A DNA stretch of 64,000 nucleotides from assembly GCA_039602395.1 (NCBI GenBank), contig JBCNJP010000003.1, forward strand, positions 32,081,392 through 32,145,391, in the 5' to 3' direction. The stretch is from Deinandra increscens subsp. villosa. Taxonomy: Eukaryota; Streptophyta; Magnoliopsida; Asterales; Asteraceae. Position 1 is the first letter of the stretch. Every line of letters begins with the position of its first letter. A program made the position numbers and the translations under genes. The notes under the pieces are model-generated. The model did not search any database, was not told the DNA's origin, and saw nothing but the letters and a program-made list of their open reading frames with translations. Below are positions 22,132 to 33,036 of this stretch, piece after piece.

Positions 22132-22943
22132 CTTCACCATCACCACCACTACATCTAATAAATTTTGGAAGAAATGAACCTTGGGTCCATTATATTAACC
22201 AATAAGAAACTTTGAATAGGACGCACTATTCATGCTCCTTGGCTTGTAGGTAGCTCCAGATTTCTCCAATGTCGGATAATAATGATCAAGGATAGCTTAA
22301 ACAAATTTAGGATATATGACAAACTTCTTAGCCTTTCTCTTTGGAGTCAAGTTTCTTATCATCCATCTCATGAGCTGTTTGGACAGATTGAATCCAGATC
22401 CTGTAACCAATCCGTGAATTGCTCAAGCGGAGTCTTCAATAATATAGTCTATAACAGAGTTCATTGGTGACAAAGCAACGATAAAGAAGGCAATGATGCA
22501 CCTCTAATTTGCCGGAAACAGAGTCTTGAGTACAGCATTATGAGCGTTGACTGATAGAGGTCCTTGATATCCCATCCTTCTCATTGTTGCTTACCACACG
22601 ACTCTATCAAATCTGACAGGTGCAGCAGCATCATTTAGACCTAGGATAGTTCGGATCCTATCTTTTGTTACTTCAACATCAATCTCATATATTCTTGACC
22701 TTCGAAACTTAGAACCGTCAGCAGCAGTTGCAGTTTGAGCGTTGTTCCATAAGTTTTCTACTATCTTTTCATATATCATCGGTTCCAAAAAAAAATGCCG
22801 ACAACCCAATTGGAGTTTTCTAGAATCCTGAAAGTCGTTTCAAAAGAATCTGCATCAGTCCACTCTCTGTTAAAGTAATAGAACTGGTTGTGCGAACGAC
22901 CATATTTAATTGGCACATCAGCTTGAGCACGTCTCGGAGGCAT
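22132..22943 (-). pseudogene. Broken retroelement ORF (MPPRR / env-like type)
   Basis: ATG at 22943-22941, starting MPPRRAQADVP. The frame shifts at a run of nine A (22787-22795) and continues as a 72-residue stretch (22591-22809). Further stops follow, yet the motif order RMGYQG, then FNLSKQLM, then KKFVIYPKF can still be read to about 22150. That order matches ORFs carried by Asteraceae copia-type elements (sometimes called env-like or 'plant transposon protein' domains); this is from memory and not searched. The gene is cut at 22131/22132 by the LTR relic. A splice-acceptor-like TGTGCAG directly precedes the ATG. Confidence 0.55.
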
Positions 22944-23003
22944 CTGCACATGAGAAATAACATGATTATATCTGGTTGATATAGTCAAATGATTGTCAGT
23001 CAC

Positions 23004-25604
23004 ATTAGACTCGTGATAGTGACAGAGCTTTTCATTTCCATATCATAGACACAACGGAAATTTTACAGTGCAAAGACTCACAATAATCAAACAACAAACC
23101 AGTTAGACTTAACAAATATATACAAATGTCTAATGAAACAATATGACATACCTGATACATCCTTTCTAATCAAATAAGATAAGGAATTTAAATTTAACTA
23201 ACTTGAACTGAGTTTTGACCTTCTGTGGTGAGTTTTTGTAATTTAGAATCATGAAACCTGTTTGAGACTTAATTGACATGAAGAATTAAATATCTAATGA
23301 CTGAGTTTTGGTTAAAACCACAAAGTTTAAGAATTGAAGTAAAAAGTCAAAGTTTTGACCCAACCGACCAGTAAGTTCAAGATGGAATCAATAGCACTTG
23401 ATTCCCCCCTAAACTTGAGCATATCTCAATCCAGAGTGACATAAAGCTCATAAATAGAATTCAAGTATCAAATAATCAAAACTCAACAAGTTTAACAGAT
23501 CATAATGAAAGTCTTATGCACATGTCTAGCTCAATAGACTCAGAATTGACTAACTTGGTCTTACTTACTAAATTCAGTAGCAAATTTCTCAAGATAGGCA
23601 ATTTTGAGAACCCTAGATGGATCATGACACTTGCTAAACACCATAACAGTTCAAACAAACACAAAATTAAACCTTAAGTTAAACATGAGATTGCAATTCA
23701 TACGCAGACAAAGATGGGAATATGAGAGCATGGTTAGAGCAATTAGGTTCAATTTGGTCCTTTATGACAAGATTCTAACTTAGCATAATCAAAGTTCATC
23801 ACAATTTGTAGTATACCTTTGCAAATCTCATTTTGAAGAAACAAATTCAAGGTTTCGGAATTTTAGATGTTAACTAATAGATCATAGACAGTCATGCAAG
23901 AGACTTGTTTAGATTAGGAAAATCTATCCAAACTTAAAGATAGTCAATCATGCAAATTACATCCAGATCACACAAGTTTTCATCCAAATTATGAATGCAG
24001 TCAAAGTAGATTAAATGAAATTGTCAAAATAAATAAATAATCTAGCTAACATAAACGTAAAACAAAGATAACATCCCACTTGTTGATTCAGTATCCAAAA
24101 CCCAGAATTATGTTAGAAATAAGAAGCCATACCTCTGTAGAGATCTAAAGATGACGAAGATCTAAGAGAGATATAAAGTTATTAAAAACAGCTTCTGTGA
24201 AGATTCTGTTTAGAATCAAGCATAAATGATAAGTTTTGTATAACTGATAATTAAGTAAAGTTAATGAGTTCAAAGATTAGCACCTGTGAGGCCAAATTTA
24301 GATTTTTAAACAATGTGCCTGTTGTCAAGATAAGCAGATATCTTTGATGATCTAATCAGTGCTAAGATCAAGAAGAGATGAAATGATCTTCAGTAATTTG
24401 AGCAGTATCTGTTATAGGATCAGGAAGATTATGTTAAAATCATGAACTCAAGACAACACAGATTTGAGATAATCAATTTGAACATAAGTAGTAATTTTGA
24501 CTTAGATTGACTTAGGAAAGTCAAAGAAGCTGATTTTGAGGATCAAACAAAAATAGATACTCTAAAGTGCTTATTTGAATTAAACAAAAGTGAATTCACA
24601 TGCAAGCACACTTGGGTTATCACTTTTAGATCTTCGAACATTAACAGTTACAGTCAAACACAAGTTAAGAAAAAACATGAAGGTTTAACAGTAAAATTTG
24701 CAGTTAAGAGCTAAGGAGTGCATACATTGACAAAAACAAGTTTAACACATCCTAAGCATCAATTAACATTTTCAACTTCAAATATTAAACCTAACTAGGT
24801 TAAAAACTGAGTAAATAACTCATTGAGCATTATGAATAGCTAAGAATGGGCTTTAATAGTTAAAGAGTCAAGATAATTAAATTTTTGCACAAACAACAAT
24901 TAATTCTAACTCAATTCAACCATTTAAACTCAAATTCATGAATCAAAATAAGATATCAACCAAAATAGGCAAAACACACAAGCATACAATCCAAACTTGA
25001 TGTAAGAGTACCTAGCCTAGGTCTAAAATGAGATTATAACCAGAATTATAGAAATCATGCTAATTTCTAAACTATTTAAGTAAATCCTTCAATCTAAACC
25101 TATTCATGAATTGTTTCAGCAAATTTAAAGGTACTGAACCTTAATTCCTCACACAACAGTTGCTCTCAATATATTTTTGTTCCAATAAAAACCGTATACT
25201 CAAAATTAAAGCAAAAACTAAGATACATTACCTCAATCGAGTCCTAAATGTGGTAAGGAGGACAATGAGATGGTGAATCTGTGCATACTAAGCAAACATT
25301 GTGAGTAAAAATGAATTTCATCTTTGCGGTTGTGAGATTGAGCAAACCGAGTCAAAAACCCACCAAAAATAAAAAACAATCGGTGAAAAACTTATCGCAA
25401 TCCGTGTATGTAGCGTGTGAATCAACCACAGACACAAGAATTTGGAATCGCAATCGGAAATTGGGTGGTAGATGATGAACAATTGAAGTTTGCTGGTTCG
25501 GAGGGAGAGAATTCGTCGAGAGTGTTTGGAAAAAGTGAAGAAGGAATGAGAGGAATTTGACCTATAGAAGAGTTTTTTTTTTACCGAAAATAAAAAATTG
25601 ACTA
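23004..25604 (-). other. Leader / possible intron upstream of the broken ORF
   Basis: No supported gene in 2.6 kb of AT-rich sequence. On the minus strand 25560-25248 looks like a transcribed leader (CTCTCCCTCC-rich), and GATTGAG|GTAATG near 25247 is a possible splice donor matching the acceptor at the MPPRR ATG. This is inference. Confidence 0.4.
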
Positions 25605-26175
25605 AGTAAAGGTTGAGACCATATGGAATTAGAATGAGACCGTCTGAAACCCTAAGACTGTATGGTTTTAAGTTTAGAGCGTCTCAACTGTCAAGACCGT
25701 ATAGGTCTACTTCAGACCGTATAGGCCAAATCCAAACGATATCAAAGAAATTTTTTCTAAGTATTCAAGACCTTATAGAAGAACTTCAAATGGTCTGGAT
25801 TTTTGTCATATACGGTCTACAATGTTACACTGTCTTGAACTCAAGACCGTATAAGCTAAATTGAGACGGTATAGAAGAAACTTAAAAAATGACTCAAAAT
25901 TTTTTCTAAGGCAAATAACCAAGACCGTATAGAATAGATTCAGATGGTTTAGGTTATTTACACTATACGGTCTCATGCTCAAAACAATCTAAGTGTTCAG
26001 ACCATATAGAGCAAATTCAAACCGTATAGAAGAAAACCTTAAAACTTCAAAAAATTTTCTAAGTAAAGATTCAAGACCGTATGGGTAAATTTCAAACGGT
26101 CTTGCTTATTTGATCTAAACGGTCTAGAAGATCAACACAGTCCATTTCAAGACCGTATAGCTTAATTTCAGAGTG
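25605..26175. repeat. GACCGTATAG word array
   Basis: About 20 recognisable copies of a (A/C)AGACCGTATAG word in 570 bp, in both orientations. GACCGTAT is exact about six times and ATACGGTCT twice; variants include GACCATAT and GACCTTAT. Spacing is irregular (15-60 bp). It lies next to the TR-GAG 3' block that starts near 26300, the place taken by a different word array at 61097-61700 in the other copy. Confidence 0.85.
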
Positions 26176-26299
26176 TTTAGGGCAATTTTCAAAATCAACA
26201 AATTTATCTAAGGAAAACAATTGTTTCAACTCTGGTAAATTCTAGACTCTGAAACTTTGCACAAAAACTTAAAATTAGCAAATAAACACAGTTGCATCC

Positions 26300-27425
26300 G
26301 CACAATATCTACCAGGAAGATAAATTTTACTTATTTAAGCATAGTACTCAAATTTTGAACCAACTTAATCAAATTTTCACCAATACCAATATTTGACTTT
26401 AAGTTGGTCAAATTTTCCACCAACTATAACGTTCATTTTTACACAAGTTGGTCAATTTTACACCAAACTTGGAATTTCAAGCTCTTTGGATTTATTTCAC
26501 CAATTATCTTATTTGGAAATAGGTAAGTACATGTAGATCACATATTTTTGCATGGTTTTGGTCAGGCTATGATTTGAATCATACCGGTCAATTATGTGAT
26601 CAATAAAACTTATAATTCAAATCTCCTTTTAATTCAGGTAACCTAAGTCAGATTTCCGGTACTGTTTATCCACATAAGCTCATACATGGTAATTTTTAAC
26701 ATATTTCTGTGATGTATGTCTCATGTTTTGTCTGATTAGTGAAAATGGTGGTAAACCTTTTAGTCAACTTAAGTCAACATATTTTACTGTGGGCCATTTT
26801 TGCACTTCGGATACATACTACACACATAAGGAATTTAAAGGCACGTATGAAATTGCTTCAACATATGGAATTTTCTTCCCCCTATTTCTTTAGTGTTAAA
26901 TAACTGATTTCATGAATGGAGTGTTTGATGGATCGCGTGAACACAAGGTAATCGCTTTCGCAAAGCATATATGTCACGGATATTGATGAATGGAAAATGG
27001 AATCGCGTGGGCACAAGGTCATCGCTTTCGCAAAGCAGATGTGCCACAGATTTATTAATGGATGAAGCAGCACTAAGGTCTTCGCTTTCGCAAAACATAT
27101 GGTGTACTGTTGGGTGAAATCAGTGATTTAATGCTAAACAAATATTCATGTGTGTTGACATATTTTACTTAGCTTAGACTTGGGCAAATTTAAATTTTTT
27201 TGCATTGTTTGACTTTTAAGGTCCACATTTTCAGTTCTATAGTGTGTAATCATAGAAATGTGTCTACTTCTAAATGTGATGAGCGTACTGACACATCAAA
27301 TGATAGAATTACCAAGCGATTGTATCATATCCTATGGTTAGATCGACATGAAGAGAATTATATCATGTTCCTCATATTTTGTCCGACCATGGACCAATTT
27401 TTTTTGATTTTTCAATGTTTTTGAT
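26300..27425 (-). repeat. TR-GAG 3' noncoding block, copy 1
   Basis: Clear homology to 61780-62970: shared segments include CTACCAGGAAGATAAATTTT, ACCGGTCAATTA(T/C)GTGATCA, TGTTTATCCACATAAGCTC and ATCATATCCTATGGTTAGAT. On the minus strand it lies downstream of element D gag, so it is read as D's 3' untranslated part. A purine tract (complement of TTCCCCCTATTTCTTTAG, about 26875-26893) could be a PPT; if so, the part left of it is LTR. Confidence 0.65.
26941..27105. repeat. Triple tandem repeat with ATCGCTTTCGCAAAGCA core
   Basis: Three units of about 60-70 bp starting at 26942, 27012 and 27071: CACAAGGT, then a small hairpin GCTTTCGCAAAGC, then GCAGATGTG-like sequence. The homologous spot at 62490-62655 is also a triple repeat with the same frame but another core. 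Confidence 0.8.
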
Positions 27426-27483
27426 TTTTCCGCAAATTTTCTGTACATGTGTTTATAACACTTATTGGGTTACAGAAATAACA

Positions 27484-28521
27484 CTACACTATAACTTGAG
27501 CCAGATGATAAATTTGATCAAGATTGGTATCCTTCACATCTTTAGAAACATTTTTCTTCTCTTTCTGAACTTTCTTTGACATATTCTTCTTGCCATTCGT
27601 CATTCTCACTACCCAAACCTGAACGTTTATAACCTGGTAGTTTTGATAATTCGACATGAGAACTAGAAGTTTCATCTTGAGAAACTTGGTTAAGTGAAGC
27701 TTTAATACCCTTTAAGTTGTTAGATTCAACTAGCTTAGTAGCAACTTGTTCGTCAGCTAACTTCCTCTCATCTTGCTTAATAACTTAATTCACATAAATG
27801 TCTTCACCATCCAACAAGGTACGTCTAGACACAAATTTAGTTTCTTTCACCACTGTCTTGTAGGATTGCTTGGAATGTTGATTTTTCTTTTTTATAGGCT
27901 TTTCAGCAGCAAATTCAAAATAATCATGTTTTGCATCAGAAGGTTGGACATCATCCAGAGGATCAGTTTGAATAACTGGATGTGAAATTTGATTATGCTC
28001 TTCTCCTCCAAAAACTTTCTTGAAATTCTTATCTTTACACAAATAACTTGTGAAAGAATGCGAATTCTTCAGATTGTTTAATTGCCTGTTAGGATCTAGA
28101 ATCTCAACATTTAAATATGAAATCTTCTTTTGTGCTTCACCCAACGCTTTTTCTGAATCAATCAACGGCTCAGAAACTCTGTTTGATAATGATTTTTCTC
28201 CACACTTATATATCATGAGCACTATACACTTCTTGTGTAACCTTTTCTCATTTCTCTTTGTTAATTAAACATTTATATTGAACCCTTATTCTCTTTAACC
28301 AAACCAACTTTGGCTTCAATCACAATTGTATTGTTATTTTCAAAACCATTTGCTTTTGTAGCACGCTCATCACAAGTTTGATTGAGAACATCAAGCTTCA
28401 CTTTTGATTTCTCAAACAAATCATCAAAATCTTCACAAAATTCTTTAGCTTTAAGTTTGTGTTCCTCAACTTCCTTTAACAACTTTTCTTTCTCAGAAAA
28501 TAACTTGACAACTTTTGTCAT
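27484..28521 (-). pseudogene. Element D gag, C-terminal half (coiled coil)
   Basis: Fragments in several frames: 28273-28521 (Lys/Glu/Leu-rich coiled coil), 27785-28222 (basic, ending DGEDIYVN) and 27484-27675 (Lys-rich). Order and composition follow element C gag (44703 to 42905). The gene is broken by several frameshifts and stops. No protease, RT or integrase follows. Confidence 0.6.
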
Positions 28522-28802
28522 GAGCTCTTCATTTCACTTTGAAGTTGTAATTTCTGTTCAGTATTTTGACCAAGCCTTTCAGTCAACTACTTATATTGAT
28601 ACAAAGTAGATAAGTGTTGAATATTTACTTCTTCTTTTCTTGAGTTAAACTCTTAACTTTGACTAATTTCTCATTTGGCATGACAATCTCATCAGAAACT
28701 TCACACTTCATCTTGTAAATTTCTAACTCTTTTTCCTTCTTTTTTGCTTTCAACAATAAAAAAATCATTCACTTTAAGCAATTCTCGAAACTTTTTATCC
28801 TT

Positions 28803-29030
28803 TTATGAACAAAATTCACAAGTAGACTCAAAACCACTGGATTCAGAATCAGAACCACTTGATTCAATCTGCACACTTACCATTAAAGCTTGATATGAAA
28901 GTTCAATGGAATCAAGTTCAGACTGAGTTTCCATTATAACATCATCCACTCGAGATTTACATATAAAAGCAGATTCTTCTAGAAGCTGTTGAGACCAATC
29001 ATATCCTTGAGTAACCTGAGAAACCAACAC
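28803..29030 (-). pseudogene. Element D gag, acidic linker with YDW motif
   Basis: A Ser/Glu/Asp-rich segment with GYDW near its start and CEFC at its end. Element C has the same pieces (GYDWD near 44960, CEFCSQK near 44760). The function is unknown beyond Gag. Confidence 0.6.
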
Positions 29031-29089
29031 CTTAGGACTTGAATCAGTTGTAGTAGTCTTTAATGTTTGAGCTTGATTACCAGAAGTAG

Positions 29090-29185
29090 ATTTATTATTT
29101 GTAGACTAAGAACATTCTCGAGTAAAGTGACCAAACTTAGAACACTTACAACATTTAACTTTTGATTTGTCCAATCCAATGTGAC
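29090..29185 (-). pseudogene. Element D gag zinc knuckle
   Basis: The minus strand encodes a CX2CX4HX4C knuckle (CKCSKFGHFTREC) between the YDW linker and the 29235-29654 segment, followed shortly by a stop. It would bind element RNA during packaging. Confidence 0.65.
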
Positions 29186-29234
29186 CTTCTGGATACAAAT
29201 CCTTTCTACCAGTTCTTTTCATGAACCTTATTGC

Positions 29235-29654
29235 TCATTGTACTAACATTTCCATAGACCAGTTCAGATTCAGATGTTCAAGATTATCTGGATCAATTTG
29301 ATCAAAATCTTCTCTATACAGACCAACATTTGGCATACTTCCAGTTATCAATCCATAGTATGAACACAACAAAGTAGAAATTAAAGCTAAATGTTCATCT
29401 ATTGTCTTAGCAGAAAAAGCAGTTTGATTTGATTGAGTTGGAATAGTAAAGCTGCAACCTTTTGAATAACCAGAATTATATTCACCTGAACCTTCAGAAC
29501 CATTTGAATTCTTTCTAGCAAGAAAAGTAGTTGTAACAGGATTGAGATTTGAACTATAACTTGACTTTGTTTTAGCATTGATGGTAGCTGAATTTTCTCC
29601 AAAATACAATCCAGGATTCTGAATGGGAGCAGTTGCTGAATTTTTCACAATCAT
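29235..29654 (-). pseudogene. Element D gag, Ser/Asn-rich middle
   Basis: 139 codons clearly homologous to element C around 45200-45590: shared blocks include NSA(T/S)INAK, FSAKT.DEH.ALIS, YYGL and EDFDQID.DNLE. It is out of frame with the preceding segment, so a frameshift lies between 29654 and 29808. Confidence 0.7.
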
Positions 29655-29807
29655 TTCTATTTCCGAGCTTGTAATTTTCTTGTCAATTTATTAAATGACC
29701 AGCTTGAATAATTTGGATCATGAGTTAACAGCAACACATAATTTTCCCACTTAGTTGGTAAAGGTTCCAAAATTTCTCTTTCAATTCATCATCCTCATTT
29801 TTAACTT

Positions 29808-30041
29808 TCACCACTTCAAATCATTTATCAAATGAGAAAACATTGCAATCAAATCTGACATTTTCTCATTCTCATAATGCCTGAAGTTATCAAATTCTTT
29901 CTTTAAAACCTTCTTTCGAGTCTTTTGATATTGTTCATTCCCCTCACACCTTTCTTTAGTAGCTTCTAATAATTCCTTTGAACTTGTAAACTTCTTAAAC
30001 TGAAGCATCAAATCCTTAGGCAACGCCATTGTAAGAAAAAT
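29808..30041 (-). pseudogene. Element D gag, UBN2-like copia Gag core
   Basis: Reads LTMALPKDLMLQF through CEGNEQYQKTRKKVLKKEFDNF to SHLINDLKW, the copia Gag (UBN2-type) core, closely matching element C. It starts at the G2 insertion. The frame is in phase with 40777-40832 and with 49959-50200 once the inserted elements and one TSD copy each are removed. Confidence 0.8.
30037..30041. repeat. Target-site duplication AAAAT, left copy (G2)
   Basis: AAAAT directly before TGTCACACCCC; repeated at 40777-40781. Confidence 0.88.
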
Positions 30042-30539
30042 TGTCACACCCCACCCGCACCACCACCCGTCGGGTGCGGGGGAGGTGTTGTGGAAAACAG
30101 GTTTTCGATATCCGATACGCGGAAGCAACAAATATTATTAATATCAAACACTAACTGGTCATTGACAACCCATGTTGTTTACAATTTCATAACATATGTT
30201 CTTGTTCTGGTAATTATACAATTCGCTAAGATTCTGGGCCCGTAATATCTGGAAGCTTATTAAAAGTATTCACTTGCTTCCTATGGGTTCACCTATCTTA
30301 GGCACTTTTACTGATTTCCTGCAAAAATTGCAAATTCAACTGTATCAACAACATGAAGTTGTTGGTGAGCTGCATCGTACCTGTTATTCATCTTTCAAAG
30401 CTACTGGACTATTAACTTGCTTACATGTAATGACTAGAATTCAACCAATAAAATATATATAAGTCATGGGGTACAACACATGCACCAGAGGATTCTAGCA
30501 TACTAGTTACGTAGTAATTTTTCACATTACATGCAATAT

Positions 30540-30540
30540 A

Positions 30541-30589
<49 letters not shown>
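30540..30589. repeat. (TA)n microsatellite in the left G2 LTR
   Basis: About 24 TA units with one G interruption. The same site in the right LTR has about 27, so it has changed since insertion. Confidence 0.93.
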
Positions 30590-30591
<2 letters not shown>

Positions 30592-30849
30592 GATGCTTAG
30601 CCAGTAAGTAATCAACTGTAGAACCACAACTATTAGTTGTGTTCTCAAAACTTTCAATAACAAAGATAAGGTAGCAGAACTCACTGTGTATATATGATAA
30701 TCTTATGATAGATGCACGAAGAGGCACCTCGTTGCCAAGAATGTCACAAGCTCGAAGAATATGATTACCTAAACAAGTATAGATTCAATTTATTTAACAC
30801 AGTAATAATACTGGTTAGGCTCGGTTTTGCTCCGCGCCTTAAATAATAC

Positions 30850-31012
30850 AGTACGTTCGTAGATTGAGCTCCCGATACGATTGGATGTCCCAATACAATC
30901 GTATGGCCTACAACCGGATACAATCGTATTTTCCTAATAATCATCTATCAAAACAGATCGTGCTCGATACAGTGGTATGTCCACTGATCTTAATACGACC
31001 GTATGGCCTGTT
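30850..31012. repeat. ATACGATCGTATGG word cluster in the left G2 LTR
   Basis: Five degenerate copies built on ATAC(G/A)A(T/C)CGTAT(G/T), partly palindromic, with GGCC or TCC nearby. Repeated in the right LTR at 38143-38290. It resembles the GACCGTATAG word at 25.6-26.2 kb. Confidence 0.6.
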
Positions 31013-33022
31013 TTAATAGATAAACAAATATAATATAACACTCGAGTCTCGAACGGTTATTGTTTAGTAAATTCATTGGGACGTTACATAAAATCATAAT
31101 ATGTATAAATACCTAAATAAATATATTTATATCCTTTTACAACTATACAACAATACTTTTGGTTTCAATAACCCTTCCTCACACATCGAGAATATGATTT
31201 AATGATACCATACAAGAAATACGGTATACCTCCGGTCGGTACGCAGACTCAAACCCGGTTAACCGAATAATGCTAAACATCTCCAAATTCGACGTATAGG
31301 TAGTCCATTCCATGTAGAATTTCGCCACGAACAAGAATATGACATTAGCTTCCAGTTTTGACCATGTTTGACCCTTCAAAATCGTTGACCAGAATGTGTC
31401 AGGTTTGACCAGGTTGACTTCCTTTGACTTTCTATGACCCGACACCAAAATTAATGAATAAGTAATCTATCCCGCAAGATTTTTCATCACGAACAATACT
31501 GTAAGCTCGGTTTTTAAATATGACTTCGTTTGACCCACTAAAATCGTTGACCAGCTTTGACTAGAACTTCGACTGAGTTGACTCGATTCCGAGTTGACTC
31601 ACTTTATCCAAATCAGTCCCAAACACCCAATTAAACACATCTCTAAACACATCTACCAACTATCTTATGATCAGATTCATTATACATCGCCATCTACACA
31701 TTCGGTTCAGGCGGCCGGTGGCCTTGGCCACCGCCGATTGGTCGCTGCAGCGAGGAGGGCTGGCCGAAGGCCGAAGCCCGTCGAGAAGCTGGTTGCCGGA
31801 ATCGCGGCTGCGTCGCATGTTCTCGGCCTTCGAGACCGTTCTGAACTCGAGGGTCTTGGAATCGAACTTGGGAACGAAAGAGAAGAAGGGAGGAGTCGGA
31901 GCATGGTGCCACCGCCGACCATGGTCGGAGACCGGCTGGTAGAAGATCGCCGGAATTCGGCGTTCGGAAGGGGAAGGCGGAGAGAGAGCTGCCTGCTCTT
32001 CTCCCTCTCTCGATCTCTCTTTTACACACAAATGTGTGTGTATGTTTAATTGTACTAAAGAAAAAAAAAGATAAGTACTATAAAGTACATTACTCAGATA
32101 AAGTCCTTAGTGTAGTACATTTTGTTAAACAACGGGTATTATACTGCGATTTCTGAACATGATAAATACTGAATGTCGAGTAAATAATCCATGATAATTC
32201 CCAAATGAATGGAATATTATAAATGTCTCATAAATATTCTCGGAACGCTTAAATATTCAGATATTATATAATCTGATAAATATTCGGTCAACGGGTGGTA
32301 TAAAACGCGTATCCGATGCGAATTCCATTTATCTCTGTTTTACGGACCGAACACATTTTCACGCCCGTAATTATTATTAAACACTCGGGAAAGTGTTTAA
32401 AACCTCGCAGAGTCATTATAACCATCTCAAATGATTAAATAATTCATTTTAATTATTATCAGGTAACCGAATGGTTTGCCGATTCCACCGTTTCTTGTAC
32501 TGAACCTCATAATTATTATTTCTAATAGTCAGATCATCAATGATCAAGTATTTGACATCTCCAGATACCCTAATCTCGTCTCAGTGACCTCTTTGTCACT
32601 GCCGATGACATACGCATGATAAGCGTCATTTAGCGTTTCCATACACGCACTTCACTTCTAACCGTCTGAACAGACTTTTAAACAAATATTAAAATCCTTG
32701 TTAATATAACTATCGTCATAAGTCATCGAATCAATATTTTTATGATAATGTCCGTTATTCGGCACGTTAATTAATTAAACAACGTAATTTCTCAAATTCA
32801 TTTGAACTCAGTTTTTTTATCAATCTGTAACACCTTGGATTACGTAATAGATGATTAGAATACTTTTAACAACTTATCCGGACATCGGGTATATGGATTG
32901 GGCCTTTGATGGGCCTTACTTCTCTTAATGGGCCTATTGGGCCTAACTGGGCTTACCAAGTCCAGTTTGTAAATGAAAAAAAATTTCCCTCCAAATTTTA
33001 CCATAATTAACAAGGTGTTACA

Positions 33023-33036
33023 ACTCTCCCCTCCTT
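33023..33036 (-). other. G2 polypurine tract
   Basis: Minus strand AAGGAGGGGAGAGT directly ahead of the 3' LTR. Confidence 0.8.

Larger units (their letters stand above)
30042..33022 (-). repeat. G2 left LTR (3' LTR)
   Basis: 2981 bp, TGTCACACCCCACCCGC to AAGGTGTTACA. It includes (TA)n at 30540-30589, a minor word cluster at 30850-31010 and a GC-rich part at 31700-32000 that gives incidental ORFs on both strands. Confidence 0.9.

Noticed and set aside
31594..32049. 151-codon frame and overlapping minus-strand frames
   Set aside because: GC-rich R/U5-like part of the G2 LTR; frames differ between the two LTR copies, so there is no sign of selection.
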